In this document: positions 36,801 through 48,800 of the stretch, piece after piece
Layout of the letters: the number at the start of each line of letters is the position of its first letter
Numbering within the stretch: position 1 is the stretch's first letter
Source of the DNA: Reticulitermes speratus
Taxonomy: Eukaryota > Arthropoda > Insecta > Blattodea > Rhinotermitidae
Length of the DNA stretch: 64,000 nucleotides
NCBI GenBank assembly: GCA_021186555.1
Contig: JAJKFL010000003.1
Location: 39,781,408-39,845,407, forward strand
Reading direction: 5' to 3'
Notes under the pieces: model-generated
What the model saw: the letters and a program-made list of their open reading frames with translations, nothing else
The model's database searches: none
What the model was told of the DNA's origin: nothing
Made by a program: the position numbers and the translations under genes

Positions 36801-39800
36801 AATGCGTTAAAATCCGACGCTACGCCTGTGGCCGATGAGTCATACCGATAGAGGCGGGGCCTTTCTCAACAGACGTGCGCAATCTCATCTGAAGCCAGCT
36901 GAGCCTTAGTTGTTGAAACGTGGGAGGTGCTTGTTCCAATTTGTCGTGTACCGTAGTTATGGAAGAGGGACACCTGAAATCTAAACGACTCTCATATACG
37001 GCAAAGTTCAAATGTGAAGTTATTCGGTGCGCAGAGGAAAATGGAAACCGCAAAGCCGCTGCAATTTTTGGAGTTGATGAAAGCAACGTTCGACTATGGC
37101 GGAAACACAAGGCAGCAATCAGCGGCTGTGAGGCGTCACGAAGGAAATTCACTGGACCCAATTATTATATTATTATAATAATAAATAATAAAATAATAGA
37201 TTATTGTATTGTATTGTTCTTACGGCACGTACAGCAGCTCAATAATTTTTCCAAAATCCAGCTCTAGACCGCGAATCTAATCCGCACGCAAATCTAATAC
37301 GCATCTGATTTTTTAGCCCTCTAAAACTGTAAAAAGGGTGCATATTAGATTCGAGAATATACGGTAATAAACCATGGTGAGAGAGTCATAGTGCTTTGTT
37401 TTGATTAATTATGTTTAGGTTAATATTTAAGGTTATATAATGGTTGGTGTATAAGTCAGTGTACATAATCACATCATGTGTGTATGGAATTGTCATTTTT
37501 GTTTCCTGTAAATGGCTGATAATGAGCTGGTAGTAAAGGGGTTGTGGCATGTGGCTCACCACTCACCTTCATCTAGTTCTGATGTTAAAAATGTGTAGAA
37601 TTATGTATAACTCCACTACCTGATACATCATGATGTGTAGCAGACAAATGGTGGGCATATTGCACTAGGCTATCTGTATCAGGTAACCAAAACACTTAGA
37701 GTTATATTTTCAAGCAAATAGTTGTATATCAGTTTGCTGGCTAGAGCAGTGACAAAATCAGACACTTTCAAGATACATGTGTGGAGCTACTTGGGACTTT
37801 TTAACAAGTTTGTTACTGTTTGTGTCCACTGCAGAGCAGTTTGTACAGGCAGCAATGTGGTGTTCGAGACCATACTGTTAGGAGTGGGAGTATGCAGATT
37901 TGTGTCTCAGCCCTGCAGATGAATGTTTATTACCACTTCTTGTTCTCAGAAACTTCTTGTTTGCTTGTTAATGGTGACCTTTGAAGTGGTGTAATTTGGT
38001 ATTTTTAACAGCACATGGACAGGTCCATCCTGGAGTCCTGCACAGAGTCTGTCCAGTGTCCTCATCTCTATCCAGAGCCTTCTAAATGAAAAACCTTACC
38101 ACAATGAGCCTGGCTTTGAAAGAGTAAGTATGCCTTGCTGTAAAACACTTTCACTTGTAAATACATGCAAGAAACACACAAAATGATAAAAGTGGCTTGT
38201 GGGAATGAAAACCTCAACCATCCAAAAAACATTCAGATGATTTTGAAGTTTTTCATTACGTGCATTTTGCTTAACATTCATTTATAAAACCAAGTCAGTG
38301 CACAAGTAAGCAGTCACCCCCTTCACAAACTACACGGCACGCAACATATGGACATGATCCATAATGGGCCGAATGCTACATTAGATGTTTGTATATGCAG
38401 ATGAATGCCACAATAATATAATTAACACAGAATTTTAATGATCTATATTTTACGTATTTTACATCAGTCTGCTAAAATCAATATCATATGTATGTAACAT
38501 TTTTGTAATGTTTTATACTCATAATATGTTTATGTACATCACCCACCCTGCACTTCAAATTTAGCTGCTGAATGCTATATATAATGAATATTGCAGATGT
38601 AATTAATTATTTTGCAAGTTTTAGGTTTGGTGTATGAGCTCCCTGAGGATGGCACAGACATGCCAAAACATGTGGGAGTGGTGTAAGACCATACTTTTAT
38701 GTATGTTTGTAACTTGTGCATGTACTTCATTTTGTAAATGAATATTCAGCTGATTTGTTCCCTTTAAAAATAGCTGAACTTCAGAGTTAGAAGATGCATA
38801 CTGTGCTTGTCCACTTATATCACATATAAAGAATGATGATTCATGAAATTTAATAAGATGTGGGATTTCCTGTATATAGCACATGGTAGTAGGTTTTAAC
38901 TTGAGGTGTAGGCTTGGAGAAATTATTATCTAGGTCTTAATTATGTCTTAGGAGAACTTCCTTTCAAGGTTTATGGTTGCTGTGATGTCAAATGTGGTTT
39001 ACTTACATCAGCATCATCACGCCATTTATGTAATATATCTGTTAACTTACTTCCTCCCATTGTTTTGTGAACTGCACTCTGTTGAACCTTGGGGTTCTGT
39101 CAGAAAATTTTGATGACTGCAGAATTTTCCATATTCACATTCACAAACAGCTGGGTCATTTACTTGGATGCAGCTCTTTACCTACCCAACTGTGTTGTGT
39201 GCTGTACAAGCCAGTCGGAGACTTCCTGTGAAGATTTTAAACAGGGTGCTGGTAGAAAATTGGGAGGGAGGAATGCTCTTGACTGCTGCAGGAGGGCAGT
39301 AAATCAGAAAATCCATACAAATGGTTGACCATTACATGTGGCAATTTTCTGTTATGAAAACAAGTTTCATTTGCCTGTGAGATGTGACACAATGTCACAT
39401 CTCAAAAGACTTGAATCCTCATGATACACATTGTTTTACATTAAATTTGCCGCTCTTGAAAAGACATGACAATTTATGTGGTCTGATGACGTACACTTGT
39501 GTGCTGCAGGCATTGTGAACTAAAGTTAGGAATTTACAGAAGTACCTGTAAGGTGCAAGACTTTGTGTACATTTGAAACTGCATAAAAATTCCTTTAATC
39601 TGATGTCTGGTAATTCAGAAATCCTGCTAATCCGGCACTTGAGGAGAGTATTCCCAAGAGCAGAAGTTTTGCTTTTTACCAGAAAAAAAGCTTCTGCAAT
39701 GAAACAGGCAGATGTCAGGGACATTTATTTACACTAAACATGTTTTGTGCCATTAGTTTGAAATAAATGTTTAACTCAGGGACATGTTCGAAAAGGACTC

Positions 39801-42800
39801 AAAGAGTGTCTTTACATCAACTGTTGTGGTGTCTCCTGACCGTTTGCCTCCGACTCCTTCAACTTCTTCAGTTATAAAGACTCCAGAAAACACAGATGAG
39901 GACTGTGATGACCCTGAATCAGCAGATGAAGGAGATGCCTAAATGGAATATTCCTCTGATTAGTTGTACAGCCCAAATATAGGAACAGTAACAAAAAATT
40001 GTGTAATAACTTATGTCAGTAAAGGTACCTTCTGAATATCCAGAATATTTGATATTTCAGCACGTGTCTGGTCCTGCCCGTCAGATTAACGGAATTCTGT
40101 TGTACTTAATTTTAGAGTTCTCTTGAGAGGATATAATCGTTTATACACTTCACAGGAGAGATGTCCTGGTGACATTGGGCGCTACAATGACATTATCCAG
40201 CATGAGACACTTCGAGTGGCTGTGTGTGGGATGCTGGAGAATGAAACTTGCCTTGCCATCCCTGAGGCACTTAGTGAAGTAATGGGCAAAACATTTCTTG
40301 AATTTTATGACTACTATGAGAGTACAGTCAGAAAGAAGCTTCACCTCCATGGACAACATATGCAGGTAACAGGTTTCTTTCATAGAAAGCCTTGAGACTC
40401 GCATTTTGATGGTCTGGGCTGGCTGTCATGATGGATGTTTTTTTTTCCCAACATACCCATGCAGAAAGGTATGCACTGAGTAGTTTTATTTCCCCATATC
40501 TTAGGTGTGGCAGTACAAATGAGTTTTAGGTTCCTGTCCTGTCATACTCTCTGTTGTTTATGCAACCGATTCTGTGGGATTTTGTTGTTGATGTGTTGTG
40601 TTTGTAATTATTCACTCACTGGAATTTGTCCATTGTCATGTGTCTAAAATAAAAATTATACTTTATTTATGCAACTAGTTTGTTACTGCCACATTGTTAA
40701 ACATTGTGACAAAACTGCTGAGTGTACAGCCAGCCAGGTTCAGCAACATGTGGATACCTGATATGAAACATTTAAGATTTTACAGCACTTCAGAGGACCT
40801 TCCTTTTTAAAGACATTCAGTCAAGCAGCATACTCTCTACATTCCAAGGAGATCCACCGGACGATACCCTACACCCTTGATCTACCTCTTGTTGGACTGT
40901 TCCTTCCTTTCATTTCCTCCCCTACCCTTACTTGTGGTATGCAACCAGAGTTTACCTGGATAGCTGTGTATATCTTCTTGGCCACTCAACAACCTGGCTT
41001 TGAAGGATGAGCATCTGAATTCTGTTTCGGCTCGTACATCCAAATTTTGTTTCGGCAAGATATATGTAGAGTTGTTGCAGTCCTTGGTAGTGCTGCGGTC
41101 TGAGTGTGTTTTCTGTATCGACACAGCACTACCAAGTGTTCGTTGAGCTGGCTAGAGCTCCTCTTTAATTTGTCATTGAAATTGTTTGGATTTATTGTGA
41201 TTATATGTTGTTTCTACTATGCTTTCTGTAAGTACTGTTTTCTGTTTCATCTTGTTTGTTATAAATAAATAGGTGCATTTTGATTTGATGTATTTACATT
41301 GGGCACCTTTGAGAGAAGGCTGGCTGCTCCGCCAGAGATATAAACGATCCACAGTAGTAATGCACGTTTCACAAGTGGTAGCAGTTTAGCGTGGTTCTTT
41401 TGACCGTTGTCTTACTAGGTAACGGGTGTGACTGGCTTAAGGAATTGTAACATTCTTGGATATTGTTGAATGAAGTAATAAGTTTAGTTTCACTGCTTGT
41501 GGCTGATTGAATGCTGAGGTTTATCTCCTTTAGAATATTTAATGAAATTATAGTGGGGTTATTTTATGGTTGATGATGCATAGTGAATGGGACAGGGTGT
41601 GATTGTTTGGTAGTAGGAATACAACTTGGTCAGGGCTTTTGAGGAGTGACATAAAGGTAGAGTAGTCAAACAGTGTTGATATGTCTGAAGATAATGCACA
41701 AGGAAGGGTGGTTTCACCACCAGATGAATCAAGTGGGGCAACTGGAGGATATAATAGGGCATCGCCGGACACAAACAGGGGATTAGCAGAACATGGGGTT
41801 TTCTCACAGGGCAGGTTTAATAAAATATCGAATCCAGTGGAGCGGTTATTGTGAGAATTAATTTCCGTAGATGGACTGGAGGTGAGGCAATTACTTAAAT
41901 TTCTGGCACAGGTACTCAAGATATGAACTATCTTCTCTCTACTGGATGCACAACTATTAGAAATGATTTACCCCTTTTGCAAAGGCCCTTAGGTACTCGT
42001 CTTAGAGACACGTTACTGGCAGGTCACAATTTTGATAATTTCCATAGTGATCTCATACTATTTTTTATACCCCGAAGAATGTTTGATAGTTTGAGACAGG
42101 AACTTTTTGGCAGGTTACAAAGGGAAGATGAAACACTAGCTGAATATGTGGAATCAATAAAAGAAGCGGCTGCTGTCTTGAAATTGTCATTATCAGAAGT
42201 CGAGGTAGTGGCAAATATTACCGATGGCCTGAGTAGTAGTCAACGATCTTGACTGGTATTCAAGAAAGCACCTCGCATGTACGGTGATTTAGATCAGTTA
42301 TGTGTACATGATAACAACATCAGGTTTAATGACAATGTGAGGATGCAGGAAGTTCACCAAAATCAAATGCTGACTGCAGAAACAAACTATGTAAGTCCAA
42401 AAGTAAATATGGTAGGGCCCAATGTTACTGCGGGTAACCATAGAAGGCAGGATAAGAGGTGTTTCTATTGTAATAAGGTAGGGCACGTACGCCGAGATTG
42501 CAGACAGAGGTTGAGGGAGGTAAGCAGTACCGAGTAAAGGGGTCGTAATAATAATAGGCAGGCTAAATGACTAGGAAAACCCGGACGTGGAATCAAGGGA
42601 GTTTGGGAATTCAGACTACCCAATTTTCCTATTCAAATTGGATGTCTTCAGGTCAATGCTCTATTCGACAGCGGTTCAGCAAATTCATTCATCCTATATG
42701 ACCGTTTGAAGGAAATATTGTAAAGAGACCCAGACCTAAGATGTCTGTCTACCGAAGAACAATGTATATCTGCATCCAGGCATCTGTTGAAAATTGTTGG

Positions 42801-45800
42801 GCAAACTAAGCTTCACGTTAAAATCCAAGGGTTCTCATGGGATTTTGTGTTTTTAATAGTAAGGAATTTAGCGTGTGACCTCATTTTGGGATCTGATTTT
42901 ATGACAAGAACTGGTCTTATGTTGAATCTGCAGAAAGGCAAATTCCATTTCCAGTTTGCGCCTGAGGCAGTTTTTCAAATGCCCAAGCCTCCTCAGAGGA
43001 CAAATTTCAGTCTGCAAGTCGAATATGGCACAGAAGTATAATGAAGAGTTGCTATTCAGCTGAAAGCATGCAGAAGCATATGGTGAGGGTAACAACCTTA
43101 AAATATTGTGGAAGAGGTTTGTGCTACAAGAGTGGCTTATATGAAATATAAAATGTATATGATCTGGTGGAACTAATTACCATGAGATAATCAGGAAGAT
43201 AGGTGAAAATAAGGTGTTGTGGAGCACCTTGGCATATGTTGTGTGGGTCATACGTTCAACCTGTTTAAGATGAAAGGGAATCAGTTGCTCAGACTTGGAA
43301 GTCCAGAGTTCTTATCCAGTAGCATGCAACCATCTCATGGTTATTTTATTCATTCAACCTGGGGGATTGCATGAGATCAGTCCCATATATAATTTAACAT
43401 ATCTACAGCTGTTCGGCATAAAGTGGGGAAGGCAGAGAGTAGCTAGCCAAAAATGAAAGTCAAGCCTCCTATTTCCAATATATTACAGGCACTATAATTT
43501 AGAACTGGGCGATGTATTCGGTATTCCTTACAATCTTACATGAGTATGAGTTTTCCTAACTCTCAGCCCAGGTTACTACCAGAAAAAACATGTCATCAGG
43601 ATAAACTAAAAAGTAAACCCTCCTGCCCGAGAGGTTTGCTACCGTATAGATGATTATGCAAATTTAGACCCTCATCGTGGTTGCAGTGTGACCGCTAGAA
43701 ATTTGTGTTTGCTGAAGACGTTCATGAATAAACATGAATATGCATGAATAGCTGAATATACCTCCATGAACATAATTTCCTGGAGTATTTATACCGGAAA
43801 ATGTTGATTTTTCAAATGTCATAGTCTTGGCCTGTTCCGTCAAGGATACAACTCCTGTAATACAGAGTTTTGTCCTTTTTTGCTGACTGTATATCCTGCT
43901 AACTGTTGGCCTCCATCTGAATATTACAGTTTCTTTATACATAAGAGTCTTCACACTACAACAGACAGTGTCTGCCTCATAACATCAGTTCTGTAACTTG
44001 GAATTCCGTAACATAACACCAGTTCTTCCTTCATTACATAATTTGTTAAAAACCTAATTCATAACAGTATTTCTGAATTGTGCAGCTTAATATTCTTTTC
44101 AAGGCTGCTGCATTACATAAGGAAAACATGGTGAAGGCTGATTTAGTGGGTATCTTGAAGCATACTGATGATAATGAGAATGTTAACACCGAGTGTAACA
44201 GATAGGGGTTTGAATTTGACTGTGAAATACAGTCAGCTTCAGTTATAATGGATCCTCAGGGGTGTCCTACAAAGATCTATTATAACTGAAGTCCGTTAAA
44301 TCTGAGGTGGTGTTAAATTACATTTTAAAAAAAACATTGAAATTAGTACTGTTTAATTTATGCTTGTTTTCAGTTTTATTGCATGTGGGCATAAACAGAC
44401 CCATAAGATGCATAATAACCAAAGTCCATTATAACTGAGGGCGGTATAACCTAGGTTGTCTGTACGTGTTCTTGAGATAGTGACTGACAAAGCTGGAAGA
44501 TTGAAATAACTAAAACTGAGGGTTAAGGGCAAATCCTGGGGGGTGGGTATGTGGGGAGGCATTCATGCAGCTGCTGTGTAGTGTATGTAGCTGAATGTAA
44601 GACTACCTTCATATAAGATGACCCTCCCTACAAATCTCCAGTTTTCAGGAAAATGCCTATATTTACATGAGCTAGGTTTTTATGTCACTTGGTGTTTGTT
44701 TCCTTAGTATTCTCTAATTAACATCAGAATTAAATTATTAAAGCATTATTGTAGTAAACAGTGACAAACACATCATATAGTTAACAAGTTACTGTCAGCA
44801 CTTTCATCCATAGAAGAAGAGCTTTCTTCATGATCTTCCATTCATATTGTCTGACATGTAGCACCTTTCAAACATCCTGATGATGGACTCAAGTGAAATG
44901 TCACTCGAAGCAGTCTTAATCTACTGCCCCAGCAGTGCTTCAGATAGTCTTATGCTTCCAGCTAATGTTAGTGGCCAGTTCCCAGATAGCAGCCATTGCC
45001 CATACAGGTGACAGTCAATATCTGAATGGTTTGTTGACTGCTATGTGAAGAACTTGCAAGGGAAAGGTCATGCCTCCTGGTATGGTCACTAGGTCTGTTT
45101 TTATATTAAATTGGAATTTTCACTTTCTGTGTGTCTCAAATCCTGGCATTCATAATATGGTCTGAATTAAATAAAAGCTTGGCAGTGAATGTGTTAAACA
45201 TCAGTTTAAAAGAAGTATGGAAAACAAAGTCCGTATATAAATAATTATAATTTTCTCTTTACCAGCTCTCAAAATCAACTCGAGTGAGCAGCCATATTGT
45301 ATCAAGCCTTGATGATTAATACATTTAAAGTAACATAAATCAATCTGTAGTAGTAGTTCTGTGATTAATTTGCACCTCTAGAGAAGTTCCTCATTGTCTG
45401 TGCTTTCAGACTGATTCTCTTTGCCTGCCATGACTTGTGTTCAATCTGCAGAGGTTCAGCCACCTAACTATGAAATTTTCTGGAAGATTTTTACTTTATA
45501 CCATCAGGTCTTTTACCTTTCATTATTATTAATACTGGTACTTGGAATTCTGCATTGCATATTTTATTTTTCTTTATAGTACAGGTTAGTGGATATGTGA
45601 CACGTAAAAGATTGTATCACACCGTTGTTACAAGAACATTTATTGCAAATTTCTAAAGGTTATTCATTCATTCTGTAGTCTGTCTTACGACAGGTCCGTA
45701 GCCTCTTCCAAAGCGAGTTCTCCACACGGTGCGATCTAGTGCTTCCTCTTTCAATTTCCAGTATCTTTTCTTTTCCTTAAGGTCATCCAGTAGCTGCTTA

Positions 45801-48800
45801 CGTCTTCTCCTTCGTCGTCCCGTCATTTCTATCCTTCCTTCTAACTTTCCTTCAATCACGTGTTTCAGAAGGCAGTTTCTACGCAAGATGTGACCAATCC
45901 AGTTAGCCTTTCTTCTTTTTATTGTATGTAGTATATTCCTCTCTTCCTTGACTCTGTGTAATACTTCTTCATTTCTCACACGATCGGTCCAACTGATCTT
46001 CTCCATTCTTCTCCAGCACCACATTTCAAAACTTTCCAGATACTTCTGATCTACTTTCCGAAGTGTCCACGTCTCAGCACCATACAAAGCTATGCTCCAA
46101 ATGTAGCACTTTACTAGTTTCTTCCTTAAATTTAATTCCAGTTTGCTGGTGAAAAGATTTTTCTTCTTGTTGAATGCTGTTTTTGCCATGGCAATTCTGG
46201 ATTTAATTTCACGTGTACACCTTGCATCACTTGTTATCATGCTACCCAAATAATTGAAATATTCCACATTCTCCAATTGTTTTTGATCTATCATAATTTT
46301 CATTGGGGATGGTTGCCTTGAGATTTTCATTACTTTAGTTTTTCCCACATTCATTTCCATTCCATAGCGTCTTCCAATTTCAATTAGTCTATCAATCATG
46401 CCCTGTAGCACGTTTTCTTCCCTAGCCAGTAGCACAAGGTCATCTGCATATTTCACAGTGCGAATTACTTGTCCTCCTATTTTGAAGTCTCCAAACCCTT
46501 CAAGAGCTTCCTTGGTAAGGTACTCGCTGTATAAGTTGAACAGAATCGGTGACAAGCAGCAACCTTGTCTAACTCCTCTTCCAATCTTCACACTTCTCTT
46601 CTCCCCTTGGTCCAGTCGTATTTTGACACTCTGTTCCATGTACAATTTGCTGATCAATCTTCTTTCGCGCCAGTCTATCCCAATTCCTTTTAGGATTTGC
46701 ATTAATTTGGTCCAGTTGACACGGTCAAATGCCTTCTGCCAGTCTATGAAGCAAGCACACAATTCCTCATCTATGACCAAGGTTCGTTCTGATATTATTC
46801 TCAGCATCCCAATTGCATCCCTAGTTCCTTTTCCTCTTCTAAATCCAAACTGATCTTCTCCAATTGCATCTTCAATTTTCCTCTCAATCCTTCTTCTAAG
46901 TATCCTCGCTACTATCTTTGCTGCATGAGCGATGATGCTGATTGTGCGATGGTCGCTGCATTTTGTAGCTTTGGGCTTCTTCTTTAAGGCAATCATTGTA
47001 ACTTCAATAAAATCTCTGGGCCATTCTCCAGTTACATACATGCTGTTGATCATCTGTGTCATTAGCCTTAGCCCACCTTCTCCCAACAATTTGAGTACAT
47101 CCCCAGGTATATCATCATCTCCTGTAGCCTTCTTATCCCTCATCTCCTTGATAGCTTTTTCCACTTCACTTTGCAAAATATAAGGGCCTTTCTCGTCTTC
47201 ATCTACTTCATCTTCAGGTTCGACGTCTAGATGTTCTGGTCGATTAGCTCGATCGTAGAGCTCTGTGATATAATTCTCCCAAATTTGCAATACTCGTCTC
47301 TGATTTATTATTATATTGCCTTGAGAGTCTTCGATGCCAATGTTTTGAATCCCATGGTTTTCTTTCCAACCTAGTTCCTTTGTCTTCATGTACATTAAAT
47401 CATAACGTCGTATTCTTTGAAATTCTATGATCTCGTCGCATATGCTCTCCAGATATTCCTTCTTGGCGTTGTCCGTGGCTCTTTTCAATTCGTTCCTCAG
47501 TCTTCTGTAGTTCTTCCTTCCTTCTTCATTGTTGACATTCTTCCATTTCCTTCGTTCATCCATTTTACTGATCATCTCCTATGTAATCCATGGCTTTCTT
47601 GCTCTCCTCTCGACTTTTCCAACCAAACCACTCATAGTATCTAACACACATTTCTTGATATTGTTCCACTGCACTTCCACATTCCCACTTTCACATTTGA
47701 TTGCACCAAGCTGTTCTTCTAGTCTATCGTGTACTACCTGTCGTTGAGCATATAGCTTCTCCAAATCCCATCTTGGTTTTTTCTTGTGGAACCTCATGAT
47801 CTTCTTCAATCTGGTGCAGATCTTTGCAACCAGTAAATTGTGGTCAGAGTCAATATCTGCTCCAGGCAGTGTCTGCACATCCTTCACACTGTTCCTGAAT
47901 CGCTGTTTCACTAGTACATAGTCCAGCTGATATCGATTCCTATCTCCTGGTGATTTCCACGTGTACAATCTTCTTTTAAGTTTTTTGAACCATGTGTTTG
48001 TTATAACAAGTCCATTTCTTTCACAGAAGTCAATAAGCATTTGACCTCTCTGATTCCTCCTTCCCAGTCCATATGGTCCAACAGTGTTGTGATGTGCTTT
48101 ATCTCCAACCACACTGTTCCAATCTCCCATTATAATCGTGTTTGTCGCACCCTTTCCATCCTCTTCAAGAATTTCTTCAATTATATCATACAACTCTTCC
48201 ACTTTATCATCTTCATAGTCCGATGTTGGCATGTACACTTGCACTATCAAAATACTTACCGGTTCTGCCTGCAATTTAATAGCAATGATTCTGTCACTAT
48301 ACACACTCTTCTTAACAACACTTTTCACTACGCTTTTATGCACTACTATAGCTACGCCTCTTTCAGCACTGTCACCCCCGGAATAATACACTGTATAATC
48401 ACCACTTTTTATTTCACCTTGACCCTTCCACCGCACTTCACTAACACCTAGCACAGACACTGCATTCTTCTGCATCTCTTTCTTCAAATTTTCGAGTTTT
48501 CCTCCTTGATTCAAGGTCCTTACTTTCCAAGTGCCTATCTTGAAGCTGTTATGTTCATTCTGTGTCTTCTGCTTTTGTCTGTAGTCATTACCGCGTGGTG
48601 TCTCCCCTAGAAACACTCCCCCCGGAGATCCGAATGGGGGAGTAGTTTACCTCCGGAATGTTTTGTCTCCAGAGGAAGCATCTCGCATTTGGCATTTGTC
48701 TCTGTTTCTGGAAGAGACTATCCAGGAAAAGTAATAATGTGGTAGTTTTTCCATTTGCTTTCCACATCACAGTACAGCAGCTGTTCAGACCACTCTGGTC

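Noticed and set aside
43664-43954. 96-codon minus-strand open frame
   Set aside because: No recognised motif; lies in decayed repeat-rich intron DNA.
44872-44925. Ninth hammerhead-like hairpin (CCTGATGATGGACTC...)
   Set aside because: CTGATGA is present, but helix II and the GAA box do not line up and helix I does not pair.
46398-46853. 151-codon plus-strand open frame
   Set aside because: It is the antisense shadow of the LINE reverse transcriptase.
48041-48451. 136-codon plus-strand open frame
   Set aside because: Antisense shadow of the LINE endonuclease.
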